DNA of 64,000 bases, from the IMG/VR virus record IMGVR_UViG_3300046535_002148, positions 62,001 through 126,000 of that record, one strand, 5' to 3'. A program made the position numbers and the translations under genes. Each line of letters opens with the position of its first letter. Position 1 is the stretch's first letter. The DNA comes from a virus. This document shows positions 55,301-62,466 of the stretch, piece after piece. Under the pieces are notes generated by a model, which worked only from the letters and a program-made list of their open reading frames with translations, ran no database searches and was not told the DNA's origin.

Positions 55301-55710
55301 CCCATCGTCTTCGGGGGCGCCGGTTCCCAGGCGAGCGCGTCCCACGTCAGGCCGGGACGGACGGTCCCGGAGGCGGTCGTGAGCGTCTGCAGGTCGATCC
55401 GACCGTTGACGGCGAGGGGGGAGATCGGCGCCGACTCGGGTCGGCGGATCTCGTAGCGCGGCCGGAGGACCGGCGGGTCGACGCTGAGGTCGAGGGTCTC
55501 CTGAGACTGCACGGCGACGAACATCCTCCGCGCCGTGGTCTCCAGCTCGAGGAAGGAGTCCTGGAACGTCTCGTCGAGCTCGTTGTAGGCCAGGGCGCCG
55601 TCGTCCTCGCGCCACACTTCTGCGAAGCCCCAGGTCTCGGGCTCGGGGTCGTCATCCTCGTTGTAGTCGTAGTACACGACCACGCGCCGTTCGCTCACGG
55701 TGATCCTCAC
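55297..55710 (-). CDS. Hypothetical beta-rich protein (137 aa)
   Basis: An acidic YYDYNEDDDPEPETWGFAEV segment near the N-terminus is followed by beta strands and a Pro-rich end. A terminator lies upstream, so it begins a transcription unit. Function unknown. Confidence 0.6.
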   Translation of the reverse strand: MRITVSERRVVVYYDYNEDDDPEPETWGFAEVWREDDGALAYNELDETFQDSFLELETTARRMFVAVQSQETLDLSVDPPVLRPRYEIRRPESAPISPLAVNGRIDLQTLTTASGTVRPGLTWDALAWEPAPPKTMG

Positions 55711-55716
55711 GTAGGA

Positions 55717-55759
55717 GGACGGGCCGTCGCCGGATCTCCCGGCAGGCGACGGCCCGTCC
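55717..55759. terminator. Hairpin terminator
   Basis: GGACGGGCCGTCGCC pairs with GGCGACGGCCCGTCC (15 pairs). Confidence 0.75.
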
Positions 55760-55906
55760 GCTCAGGGGGGCGACCCGGCGAAGACCAGGTCCCGGTCGGA
55801 CAACGAGGACGCTAGCGAGATCCCCGGATGAACCGATTTGCTTTCCCTGTCGCGGATCTGCACCACTGGGCTATGGTCGGAACGCACGCCGGATTGACGC
55901 ACAGAG

Positions 55907-55947
55907 AGCGCCCCCCGAACAGTTTGCAGGGCTGTTCAGGGGGCGCT
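55907..55947. terminator. Hairpin terminator
   Basis: AGCGCCCCCCGAACAG pairs with CTGTTCAGGGGGCGCT with one mismatch. It is downstream of the minus-strand gene ending at 55,973. The stretch 55,760-55,906 shows no gene. Confidence 0.75.
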
Positions 55948-55952
55948 CGTGT

Positions 55953-55972
55953 CTCCGGAGCTGGCTCGGGAG
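55953..55972. promoter_or_regulatory. 20-bp operator-like palindrome, site 9
   Basis: CTCCGGAGCTGGCTCGGGAG abuts the stop of the 94-aa gene, so it sits at the end of a minus-strand operon instead of at a start. This position recalls stoperators, which block transcription inside or between units. Confidence 0.65.
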
Positions 55973-56257
55973 TTACATCAGCGCGGATCGCGCGCGGGTC
56001 TGCGCCACCAGCAGCGTCATCCAGACGTCCTCGTGCAGCTGCATCTCGGCGATCGCCCTGAGCGCCTCGCGCAGACGTCCCACCTCTTCCAGCAGGTCGG
56101 TCGCGATGTTGAGCAGGCGCAGCACTCCCCCGTCGGGCGACAGGAAGTCGATGACGTCGCTGGCCATGGGTACCGGGTACTCGCCGGCCTCGTAGGAGTA
56201 GCAGACGGCGGCGCGCACGCGCTCCAGCAGCTCCTTCGTCGGGACCTCGAAGGTCAC
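55973..56257 (-). CDS. Hypothetical helical protein (94 aa)
   Basis: GTG 56,257 overlaps the release-factor-like gene stop (GTGA), so the two are translationally coupled. The N-terminus is a strand/helix (TFEVPTKELLERVRAAV) and the C-terminal half is helical. Coupling suggests a partner for the GGQ protein. Confidence 0.62.
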   Translation of the reverse strand: MTFEVPTKELLERVRAAVCYSYEAGEYPVPMASDVIDFLSPDGGVLRLLNIATDLLEEVGRLREALRAIAEMQLHEDVWMTLLVAQTRARSALM

Positions 56258-56646
56258 GAGGTCCCGACCCACTTCCCGTGCTCGAAGGTCTCGACCTTGA
56301 TGTTCTCCGGCCGCATGTCGCGCTGAAGCTGATTCTCTAACCTCCGTTTCAGCTCGGCCTCGTCGAGGGCGTCCTGGCCGAGCTTGCGCTTCATCCAGGT
56401 CTGGAAGGTCGAGGTCGCGACCATGCGCTCGAACGCGATGCGCTTGTTGCGGTGCTGGGACCGGTCCTCGCGGGACTCGCCACGGGCGCCGGATTCGCGG
56501 TGGATGATCCGCACGCCACTGGAGGTCTTGTTGACCTTCTGCCCGCCGTTGCCCCCGACGCGGAAGGTCTGCACGTCGCAGTCGTCCAGGGTTACCGACA
56601 GGACCCGCTCGCCCTTGTCGACCCGTCTTTTCGGTTCGTACATCAT
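56254..56646 (-). CDS. RF-1 domain (GGQ) peptidyl-tRNA hydrolase-like protein
   Basis: 130 aa. GGNGGQKVNKTSSGVRIIH at residues 31-49 contains the universal GGQ motif that hydrolyses peptidyl-tRNA in the ribosome. The following RSQHRNKRIAFERM matches class I release factor/ArfB/PrfH patterns. It lacks the stop-codon recognition domains. Such short proteins rescue stalled ribosomes, and PrfH-type proteins are linked to RNA repair. This fits with the phage's Ro system. Confidence 0.88.
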   Translation of the reverse strand: MMYEPKRRVDKGERVLSVTLDDCDVQTFRVGGNGGQKVNKTSSGVRIIHRESGARGESREDRSQHRNKRIAFERMVATSTFQTWMKRKLGQDALDEAELKRRLENQLQRDMRPENIKVETFEHGKWVGTS

Positions 56647-56658
56647 GGGTGGACGGTA

Positions 56659-56678
56659 CTCCCGAGCCGACTCGGGAG
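56659..56678. promoter_or_regulatory. 20-bp operator-like palindrome, site 10
   Basis: CTCCCGAGCCGACTCGGGAG lies 12 bases upstream of the GGQ gene start on the minus strand. Confidence 0.7.
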
Positions 56679-56762
56679 CGGGGCCGAACGAATCCTGACG
56701 ACACGCCGGACGGTCGAGGGCGGTCCCATTATGTGAGACGACGCACGAGCGTTGCGAGATCG

Positions 56763-56927
56763 GTGCCTCTCCCGACAGATTTGACCTTTGATCCCCGGAT
56801 GCCCTTGGCTACCGATGCCGGCCCCGTCATCGAGGAATCCTCCCCGCCCGCGCTTGACGCATGGGTGTTGGTCGTCCGCCTGGTCAGTTGGCGAGTGACG
56901 GGGTCGGCTCAAAGCGAATGCCCCTGA
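56763..56927 (+). CDS. Possible small protein (54 aa)
   Basis: A plus-strand frame starting at GTG 56,763 and ending just inside a terminator hairpin. The ribosome site is weak. It is reported because the terminator suggests a real transcript. The remainder of 56,679-56,980 holds no other gene. Confidence 0.3.
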   Translation: MPLPTDLTFDPRMPLATDAGPVIEESSPPALDAWVLVVRLVSWRVTGSAQSECP

Positions 56928-56949
56928 GAATCCATCTCTCAAGGGCATT
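56917..56949. terminator. Bidirectional hairpin terminator
   Basis: AATGCCCCTGAGA pairs with TCTCAAGGGCATT with one mismatch between convergent units. Confidence 0.7.
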
Positions 56950-56980
56950 GCTCGAACTTCCAGTGCTACATCTGCGCAGG

Positions 56981-57208
56981 TCAGCTGGCTACGTCCAGGA
57001 GATTGACGGGCCAGCCGGTCCGCTTCGACGTGTGCTCCGGTGAATATCCGGAAACCACAAGAGCCCGCGCATCAGCAAGAGTCCAACCCAATTCGGAAAA
57101 GCGTTCCTTGCTCGCTTCGAGTTGGCGAGTACTTACAGCGCCATTCTTTTTCCTGGCGTCACTTTCCTTGGGAACTTCCAATCGTGAAGTGCTGGTCGTG
57201 CTGGCCAC
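56981..57208 (-). CDS. Hypothetical protein (75 aa)
   Basis: GTG 57,208 has a GGAGGAG site. Codon use is slightly less GC-rich than in neighbours (AAA, TCA and AAT codons), hinting at recent acquisition. The C-terminal 45 residues are helical, with RFSELGWTLADARALV. Function unknown. Confidence 0.58.
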   Translation of the reverse strand: MASTTSTSRLEVPKESDARKKNGAVSTRQLEASKERFSELGWTLADARALVVSGYSPEHTSKRTGWPVNLLDVAS

Positions 57209-57265
57209 TCGGCGACTCCTCCGGCCTCTGGGGGCATCCAAAGAGGTACGTTCGCCATTCCAGCG

Positions 57266-57649
57266 TCACTTGTCAACGCCGTCGAGCCAGCTCGGCGGCT
57301 GCCGCTGGTCGAGCAACTCCCGGTCGATCTCGTCGATCGCGGCCTGGATCGCGTCGATGGCCTTGGCGACCGCCCGCCGGTAGGTGAATCCGCCGCCGTC
57401 GTGCTGGATGAAGTGCGTCCCGACCCCCGCAGGGTTGTGCTCGTCCACAGGACTGCGGGTCGAATGGATCTCGAACCACCACCGCTGACGCCAACAGCGC
57501 CACAGCCGCCCGGAATGACGCTTCCACGGCCGACGCAACGGCGCCGCGGGGAGGATCTCGGCGTAGATGCCGGACCCCCAACCCTCGGTGAACGGGGGCC
57601 AGGGGCCGGCGACCAGGCCGTAGGCCTGCACGATGTCCGGGTCGCTCAC
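57266..57649 (-). CDS. Hypothetical protein (127 aa)
   Basis: GTG 57,649 overlaps the upstream stop (GTGA). The middle is rich in Trp and Arg (RRPWKRHSGRLWRCWRQRWW), followed by a helical Ala-rich end. Nucleic-acid or membrane binding is possible. Confidence 0.58.
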   Translation of the reverse strand: MSDPDIVQAYGLVAGPWPPFTEGWGSGIYAEILPAAPLRRPWKRHSGRLWRCWRQRWWFEIHSTRSPVDEHNPAGVGTHFIQHDGGGFTYRRAVAKAIDAIQAAIDEIDRELLDQRQPPSWLDGVDK

Positions 57650-58113
57650 CCGTCGAGGGTAGGCCGGGAGGCGGGCATCTTCCACGGGGTGTCGTGGTCG
57701 ACCCGCTTGGCGTTGAGGATCAGGTCCTCGTTCGGTGCGATGTCCTCCGGGTCCTCGCCCAGGATCTGGGTCAGGATCTCGCGGATGTCGGCGAGATCGT
57801 TGTTGCCGTCGAAGAGGTCCCGCGAGAGGCCGTCGGCAGTACGTCGTCCCATCCGCGCGCCGAGAAGGTCATGGGCGAAGTAGCGCACCTGGACCCGCTC
57901 GCCGAGGTAGCCGAACTCCTGGCGCTCCTCCGGGGTCAGGTCGACCTCGTCGGACCTGGCGCAATCCTGGCTGTAGGCGTAGTCGTAGCCGGCGATCGCG
58001 ACGGCCCAGCCGGCGAAGCACATTCCGGTGCCGCACCGCCAGGTGCTCTGGTCGTGGTGCTGCGGGTTGTTCTTGATGTGGTGGTAGGTGGCCACCAGGA
58101 GGTCTCTGTTCAT
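57646..58113 (-). CDS. Hypothetical protein (155 aa)
   Basis: The N-terminus is helical with HHIKNNPQHHDQSTW and CGTGMCFAGWAVAIAGY. The rest is acidic. A degenerate 20-bp palindrome lies just upstream between it and the divergent lipoprotein gene. No family recognised. Confidence 0.62.
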   Translation of the reverse strand: MNRDLLVATYHHIKNNPQHHDQSTWRCGTGMCFAGWAVAIAGYDYAYSQDCARSDEVDLTPEERQEFGYLGERVQVRYFAHDLLGARMGRRTADGLSRDLFDGNNDLADIREILTQILGEDPEDIAPNEDLILNAKRVDHDTPWKMPASRPTLDG

Positions 58114-58125
58114 GGGCGGAAAGTA

Positions 58126-58145
58126 CTCCGAAGCCAGCTTGAGAC
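58126..58145. promoter_or_regulatory. 20-bp operator-like palindrome, degenerate site
   Basis: CTCCGAAGCCAGCTTGAGAC keeps the centre and left half. It is between divergent genes at 58,113 and 58,233. Confidence 0.5.
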
Positions 58146-58232
58146 CTGCCGGATTTTGCGGCCGTCCGGGCCCGCCGGGATCTGCCTAGCCTCGTCGATG
58201 ACGCGAACAGGCAATCAGATTCGGATGGACCC

Positions 58233-58865
58233 ATGGACCTCGGAAAGCGCGCTGCCGTAGGAGTTCTGACGGCCACAGTGCTCACTGCCGGCCTCAGCGG
58301 CTGCGGCAAGGACAGACCCAGCTATCGACCTGTCGCCTACGGCGAGGCGGGAACGTGCTTCTTCGTCGATGATCCCTACGAGGTGGTCCAACAGCAGGCC
58401 CTCGGGTTGTGCCCGACGGGCTGGACGCCGGCGCGGATGCCGCCCTACTGGCTCAACCGCTACGCCAGCTACTACGACTCCCCCGCCTACGCCAACGCCT
58501 TCGTGCTGCCGGCGCACCGGACCGTCTACATCAACACCGGCAAGACCTACCTGCGCGACCACAAGGCCGACATCACCGCGGCGCTGAAGGATGCGCAGTA
58601 CTCCAAGGTCAACAAGAAGGGCCAGACCGTCGGCCAGCCGGTCCCGGCGACGAAGATCGCCAAGCAGGTGACCAGCGGCAAGTTCGGCGGCGGCAGTGCC
58701 CGCACCACGTCGCAGGGCGGTGGCGGTGCCCGCACGGGCTCGGGGTCGGGTTCGTCGACGTCGGTGAAGTCGGGCGGCTCGTCGAGTTCGTCGTTCAAGT
58801 CCAGCGGCAGCGCCCGGTCGATCCGGTCGTCGAGCTCCCGCGTCTCGAGCGGGCGTACCCGATGA
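58233..58865 (+). CDS. Lipoprotein (210 aa)
   Basis: The N-terminus has a charged start, a hydrophobic stretch and the lipobox LSGC with Cys24, so it should be lipidated and outside the membrane. A central domain contains CFFVDDPYEVVQQQALGLCPTGW and YYDSPAYANAF. The last 60 residues are Ser/Gly-rich. A phage-encoded lipoprotein may alter the surface or block other phages. Confidence 0.82.
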   Translation: MDLGKRAAVGVLTATVLTAGLSGCGKDRPSYRPVAYGEAGTCFFVDDPYEVVQQQALGLCPTGWTPARMPPYWLNRYASYYDSPAYANAFVLPAHRTVYINTGKTYLRDHKADITAALKDAQYSKVNKKGQTVGQPVPATKIAKQVTSGKFGGGSARTTSQGGGGARTGSGSGSSTSVKSGGSSSSSFKSSGSARSIRSSSSRVSSGRTR

Positions 58866-59212
58866 CCCGGTTCCTGGTGGTGGGGTTCCGGCTGGAGACC
58901 TGGGAGCGCTTCGCCGAACTCGTCGAGGCCTCCGACCCGCGCACGGCCGAGGACATGCTCACGTTGCAGGAGGAGAAGGCCGGCAGGCCGATCGCCGTCT
59001 GCGCGGTCCTGACGATGCCCCCGGAGTGGGAGCACACGGCTGGCGCCATGGTCTGGTCCGACGGCTCCCCCGTGGTCGCCGACCAGTACGCGACCTGGAT
59101 CCTCCCTGACGCCCAGTCCCAGGACGAGGTCGACCAGGCCCGCCTCGCCGGCGGCTACCACCTGTGGAGCCCGGCGGAGGAGAAGAAGAAGCGCTGGGGC
59201 TGGGGAGCGTGA
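58862..59212 (+). CDS. Hypothetical protein (116 aa)
   Basis: The ATG overlaps the lipoprotein stop (ATGA). The sequence is alpha/beta with RFLVVGFRLETWERFAELVE and AVCAVLTMPPEW. It is coupled to the SLOG-like gene. Function unknown. Confidence 0.6.
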   Translation: MTRFLVVGFRLETWERFAELVEASDPRTAEDMLTLQEEKAGRPIAVCAVLTMPPEWEHTAGAMVWSDGSPVVADQYATWILPDAQSQDEVDQARLAGGYHLWSPAEEKKKRWGWGA

Positions 59213-59613
59213 GCGACCTGCGCATCCTCGTGACGGGCTCGCGTGCCATCACCGACCCGACCGACGTGTGGCCCCAGCTGTCGCACATCGTCTCGATGCA
59301 CGTCGCCCGCCACCCGCAGGCCAGGATCACGATCGTCCACGGCGCCTGTCCCAGCGGGGCCGACGAGCTCGCCTCGCAGTGGGTGCAGAAGTTCAACGCC
59401 GCCAATGAGCGCCAGATCGTCGAGGAACGCCACCCCGCCGACTGGGCCGGGCACGGCAGGGCCGCAGGGCCGATCCGCAACCAGGCGATGGTCGACCTCG
59501 GCGCCGACCTGTGCATCGCCTTCCCGAAGGGCGAGTCGCGTGGCACACGGCACTGCATGTACCGCGCCATCGCCGCGGGCATCCAGACCGACGTCGTCGA
59601 GCTGGGTGATTGA
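59209..59613 (+). CDS. SLOG/DUF2493-like protein
   Basis: 134 aa. RILVTGSRAITD near residues 5-16 and HGACPSGADELASQW near 44-58 form the glycine-rich nucleotide-binding core of the DUF2493/SLOG Rossmann family, with a further NQAMVDLGADLCIAFPKG strand. SLOG domains sense or process nucleotide-derived ligands and occur in defence systems. It is operonic with the lipoprotein. Confidence 0.8.
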   Translation: MSDLRILVTGSRAITDPTDVWPQLSHIVSMHVARHPQARITIVHGACPSGADELASQWVQKFNAANERQIVEERHPADWAGHGRAAGPIRNQAMVDLGADLCIAFPKGESRGTRHCMYRAIAAGIQTDVVELGD

Positions 59614-59842
59614 TTACCGCCGGCGTGAGCCCTACAAGCCGCTCCCGCCACCGGACCCGTGTGTCGACGGTGGCCATCGTCACGACCCGGAGATCCTCGA
59701 GGATTGCGTCGGGCGGCGGGAGCCCCTCTATTACGTACGTTGCCGCCGGTGCTCGCGGACCCAGGGCGCATGGGCCGCTCCCCCGACGCATCTGCTGCAA
59801 TCGCTGGCAATCGCCTACGGCTGGTCACAGGAGCTGGACTGA
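59606..59842 (+). CDS. Hypothetical protein with Cys pair (78 aa)
   Basis: GTG 59,606 overlaps the previous gene by eight bases. A CVDGGHRHDPEILEDC and CRRC pattern suggests zinc binding. Its stop shares one base with the ATG of the next gene. Function unknown. Confidence 0.58.
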   Translation: MIDYRRREPYKPLPPPDPCVDGGHRHDPEILEDCVGRREPLYYVRCRRCSRTQGAWAAPPTHLLQSLAIAYGWSQELD

Positions 59843-60015
59843 TGGGTGCCGACGCCAGGATGATCGGTGACTACCGCAAGCCCTGGTGCTGGATCTGCCA
59901 CGCGGAGCCCGGGCCGGACTGCCCCGGCCGCGGCGACAAGGGCAAGCGCATCGACCGGGAGCGCGGCAAGAAGGAGATCCGGTCTCAGTTGGCCGAGGGG
60001 TGCACGCAGGACTGA
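59842..60015 (+). CDS. Small zinc protein (57 aa)
   Basis: CWICHAEPGPDC gives a partial zinc knuckle, followed by a strongly basic helix (GDKGKRIDRERGKKEIRSQL). It may bind nucleic acid. Confidence 0.58.
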   Translation: MGADARMIGDYRKPWCWICHAEPGPDCPGRGDKGKRIDRERGKKEIRSQLAEGCTQD

Positions 60016-60182
60016 GTGCCACAGGCGTGGAACCCGCCGAACGACTTCACGACCTCGGCAGCATCCATGAGGCGCTGCACGGGCTCGTCGAAGCGCCGCG
60101 ACAGCTCCCCGAACGACAGGTCCAACTCGTCCCCCGTGAGCCTGGCCATCTCTTCGACCAGGCGCATGAACGGCATCCGCAT
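59985..60182 (-). CDS. Hypothetical protein (65 aa)
   Basis: A helical protein with ELDLSFGELSRRFDEPVQRLMDA and two C-terminal Cys. It is convergent with the zinc protein gene, overlapping by 31 bases. Confidence 0.55.
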   Translation of the reverse strand: MRMPFMRLVEEMARLTGDELDLSFGELSRRFDEPVQRLMDAAEVVKSFGGFHACGTQSCVHPSAN

Positions 60183-60337
60183 CAGTTCGGGTCCTTCATG
60201 ACCGGGGCCAACGGGAAGGCGCAGTTCCAGTGAGCGGTGTTGGACGGCGGGAACTTGGCGCTGCCGACGTAGGGCGGGTCATTGAGGTCCACCGGCTTCT
60301 CGCACACCCCGCACAGCGGCATCTTGTCCTCAGCCAC
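60182..60337 (-). CDS. Small protein with CGVC motif (51 aa)
   Basis: GTG 60,337; the stop shares a base with the next start. LCGVCEKPV and WNC could form a zinc site. Confidence 0.56.
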   Translation of the reverse strand: MAEDKMPLCGVCEKPVDLNDPPYVGSAKFPPSNTAHWNCAFPLAPVMKDPN

Positions 60338-60572
60338 TCTGCTCCTTCAGCTCGTCGAGATACGCCTGCAGCCGCAGGCCCTGGCCGCTCATCATCACGG
60401 CCTCGAGCAGCGGGTACAGCCGGTGGCCCTGCGGGATGTCCCTGACGCCGCTGGCGGCGTCCAGGCGGTGCACGAGTTCCCGCAGGAACCTCACGTCGTC
60501 CTTGAAGGACTCGGGCAGGTGGATCAGGACGAACGTCCCGCCGACCCCGGACTCGTCGGGCGCTTCAATCAT
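60330..60572 (-). CDS. Hypothetical helical protein (80 aa)
   Basis: ATG 60,572. VLIHLPESFKDDVRFLRELVHRLD and a C-terminal helix. Overlaps neighbours by eight bases. Function unknown. Confidence 0.58.
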   Translation of the reverse strand: MIEAPDESGVGGTFVLIHLPESFKDDVRFLRELVHRLDAASGVRDIPQGHRLYPLLEAVMMSGQGLRLQAYLDELKEQSG

Positions 60573-60759
60573 GGTCGTGTTCCTCCGAGCAGCAGGTGCA
60601 CGCCAGCACCCAGCCGTCATCGGGCAGGCCGGCGTTGTGGATCTGGAACATCCGTAGGTGCCGGACCTGCTGGCGGGAATGGTCGGGGCACACCTTCGGC
60701 TCCGACCACTCGATGGCGACCTCGGGGACGGCGAACAGGTGCCGTGCCGGCTCCCCCAT
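60565..60759 (-). CDS. Small His/Cys-rich protein (64 aa)
   Basis: The C-terminus ends in CTCCSEEHDHD, a possible metal site with upstream Cys/His (CPDHSRQQ). It is coupled to its upstream gene by a shared base. Confidence 0.56.
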   Translation of the reverse strand: MGEPARHLFAVPEVAIEWSEPKVCPDHSRQQVRHLRMFQIHNAGLPDDGWVLACTCCSEEHDHD

Positions 60760-60992
60760 CAGAGCTGACTCTCCCAGGCCTCGAACTTCCGGCCGACCGT
60801 CGCCGGCGGCGGCAACTTCGGCTCGCCGCCGAAGTGCTCGGCCCACTCGACGGGGTGCTGGTCGTAGAGGTGCAGCTCCGCCGCGGCCTCGGATGCCAGT
60901 TCCGTGGTCCAGCTCTCGCGGTGATGGCACACCGTGCAGGTGAAGCCGAACTCGGTCGGCTCCTCCGAGGCGTCCTCCATGGTGAACTTCAT
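60759..60992 (-). CDS. C2H2-like zinc-finger protein (77 aa)
   Basis: CTVCHHRESWTTELASEAAAELHLYDQH fits a Cys2-His2-like finger with a long helix. C2H2-like fingers are infrequent in bacteria and phages (Ros/MucR type), so a DNA-binding role is possible. Confidence 0.62.
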   Translation of the reverse strand: MKFTMEDASEEPTEFGFTCTVCHHRESWTTELASEAAAELHLYDQHPVEWAEHFGGEPKLPPPATVGRKFEAWESQL

Positions 60993-61222
60993 CGCGCATC
61001 TCCTGCCCTGATGTCCTTGCCCTCGTGGTGCCAGATCCAGTCCGGCAGTGGGACCTGCGCGGCCTTCTCACAGGCCTCAGGCAGCGACCAGGCGCGGACC
61101 TCGAGCTTCCAGGGATTGCCGACCCAGTCGGCGTCGTGGTGCTTGCCCTCGGCGTCGCCGAAGGACGGACGCCCGCGCACCTCGAACTGCCACAGATGGC
61201 CGTCCTCGGGGCTGCCGGTCAC
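60989..61222 (-). CDS. Hypothetical protein (77 aa)
   Basis: A Trp-rich alpha/beta protein (WVGNPWKLEVRAWSLPEACEKAA). Coupled on both sides by four-base overlaps. No family recognised. Confidence 0.56.
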   Translation of the reverse strand: MTGSPEDGHLWQFEVRGRPSFGDAEGKHHDADWVGNPWKLEVRAWSLPEACEKAAQVPLPDWIWHHEGKDIRAGDAR

Positions 61223-61410
61223 AACAGCTCCTCGAGACGACCGAGGCAGGTGATCTGGAGCTCGAACCGGGCGCCGGCCAGCTGGAACTGGATGACGCTC
61301 GGGTCCGGGCCAGGCGGGGGGTTGATGCCGGTGTTGAGCTCCTTGTGCAGCAGGACGGTCAGCATGCCCGCCGCCCAGGCCTGCAGAGCCGCCTTGTCGT
61401 CCTGATGCAA
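61219..61410 (-). CDS. Hypothetical protein with operator-derived ribosome site (63 aa)
   Basis: TTG 61,410 is preceded on the minus strand by GGGAG seven bases away. That GGGAG is the end of the 20-bp palindrome at 61,416-61,435. Binding there would hide the ribosome site in DNA terms, and in RNA the palindrome could fold over it. The product is helical then beta. Confidence 0.55.
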   Translation of the reverse strand: MHQDDKAALQAWAAGMLTVLLHKELNTGINPPPGPDPSVIQFQLAGARFELQITCLGRLEELL

Positions 61411-61415
61411 CGCAA

Positions 61416-61435
61416 CTCCCGAGCCAGCTTGGCGA
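61416..61435. promoter_or_regulatory. 20-bp operator-like palindrome, degenerate site
   Basis: CTCCCGAGCCAGCTTGGCGA. Its GGGAG end doubles as the ribosome site of the 63-aa gene. Confidence 0.6.
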
Positions 61436-61506
61436 ACCGTCCCACGCTCCGGCGGACGACCGATGCCTGTCATCCTTGGGGTGCGAGGCTACAGCGGAAA
61501 CCTCAG

Positions 61507-61629
61507 ATGTCGCACCGGTCTGCGCGTTGGATTCCGGACAGCCCCGGACAGAGGGACTCCGGCCGACTGCTGCTGCACCTCAAGGACGACCTGCGCCGAC
61601 ACGGCTATCCCGAAGATCTGATCGAATAA
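61507..61629 (+). CDS. Small protein (40 aa)
   Basis: ATG 61,507, nearly leaderless behind a CTACAGCGGAAAC element also found at 63,309-63,321. The peptide has a basic helix (LLLHLKDDLRRHGYPEDLIE). It may be a small regulator. Confidence 0.5.
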   Translation: MSHRSARWIPDSPGQRDSGRLLLHLKDDLRRHGYPEDLIE

Positions 61630-61713
61630 ACTCGACAAAGCGCCGTCCGCACGAGCCGTAGCCTCAGAGTCAGTTCGTGGCAACCGGGCGGCGCGCCACG
61701 CTCTGGAGTCTCG

Positions 61714-61935
61714 ATGTCGAAGACCGTCAAGAAGTTCCTCGTTGTACGCGCCGACGGCAGTGCCCGCGTGGTCGCCACCAGGCCGAACCTGCGCCTCGAC
61801 GAGTTCGCCTACCAGCTCAACATCGCGATTCCGGATGCATGGTCGCGGATCATCGGCCAGATCGACCTGACTCTCCCTGACCCCGCTGATCTTCCGGCCG
61901 TGCAGGTCAGGGTCGAGGAGGCCGAGCTGCCGTGA
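61714..61935 (+). CDS. Conserved actinophage small protein (73 aa)
   Basis: The pattern KKFLVVRADGSARVVATRP and IPDAWSRIIGQIDLTLPDP matches a small conserved protein seen in actinobacterial phages and chromosomes with unknown function. It begins a plus-strand operon of three small genes. Confidence 0.68.
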   Translation: MSKTVKKFLVVRADGSARVVATRPNLRLDEFAYQLNIAIPDAWSRIIGQIDLTLPDPADLPAVQVRVEEAELP

Positions 61936-62111
61936 ACCCGAGCCTGGGGTTCCGGATCCGCCTGCTCGGCTGCGTCTTCAGTCTCCACACCTGGAACGAC
62001 TGGCGGTACTCGCCGTTCCATCGGGAAGATGACTGGCAGATACGTACTTGCGACATCTGCTGCAACGGCCTGCAGGAGAGGCAACTGACGCTAAGTCAGG
62101 AGAGCGCATGA
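61932..62111 (+). CDS. Cys-rich hypothetical protein (59 aa)
   Basis: GTG 61,932 overlaps the upstream stop. RTCDICCNGLQ suggests zinc binding. Its 3' end carries an imperfect TGACG..GTCA palindrome. Confidence 0.56.
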   Translation: MNPSLGFRIRLLGCVFSLHTWNDWRYSPFHREDDWQIRTCDICCNGLQERQLTLSQESA

Positions 62112-62254
62112 AGGTCAGGATCAACAAGGAAGACGATCGGTGGATCGTCCGGACGCCGCTGAAGAGCGTTCAGGGCGACCGCGACAGCTACGCCGACGCG
62201 GTCGAGCTGGCGCTGGAGATCTGGGAGCGACTGAACTGCCAGACGGCCACGTAA
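62108..62254 (+). CDS. Small protein, HicB-like strand/helix (48 aa)
   Basis: MKVRINKEDDRWIVRTP followed by SYADAVELALEIWERL resembles the beta-hairpin plus helix of HicB-type partial RNase H folds, but it lacks an HTH or partner. Overlaps the upstream stop. Confidence 0.55.
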   Translation: MKVRINKEDDRWIVRTPLKSVQGDRDSYADAVELALEIWERLNCQTAT

Positions 62255-62350
62255 TTGCGCAGCGCCGGAACCACGGGGATGCGTAGAGTTGGTCCCGGAC
62301 GCCCGTCATGCATGAGCTTCGGCCAACAGCGACAACGGGCGTCCACCCAT

Positions 62351-62428
62351 AGCGGGATGGCGCAGTTCGGTTAGCGCGATGGGCTCATAACCCATAGGTC
62401 GCCGGTTCAAATCCGGCTCCCGCCACCA
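62351..62428 (+). tRNA. Initiator-like tRNA-Met (CAT)
   Basis: 78 bases with CCA. The anticodon loop is CTCATAA on a stem ATGGG/CCCAT, which has the three consecutive G-C pairs typical of initiator tRNA. The acceptor stem is AGCGGGA/TCCCGCC, so position 1 (A) cannot pair with position 72 (C), another initiator hallmark. The T-arm is GCCGG/CCGGC with loop TTCAAAT. An initiator tRNA in a phage is rare; the elongator or Ile-lysidine alternative is less likely. Confidence 0.88.
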
Positions 62429-62466
62429 AAGGTCTTACGGGGCAGCCAAGAGTGCCCGTCAGCTTG

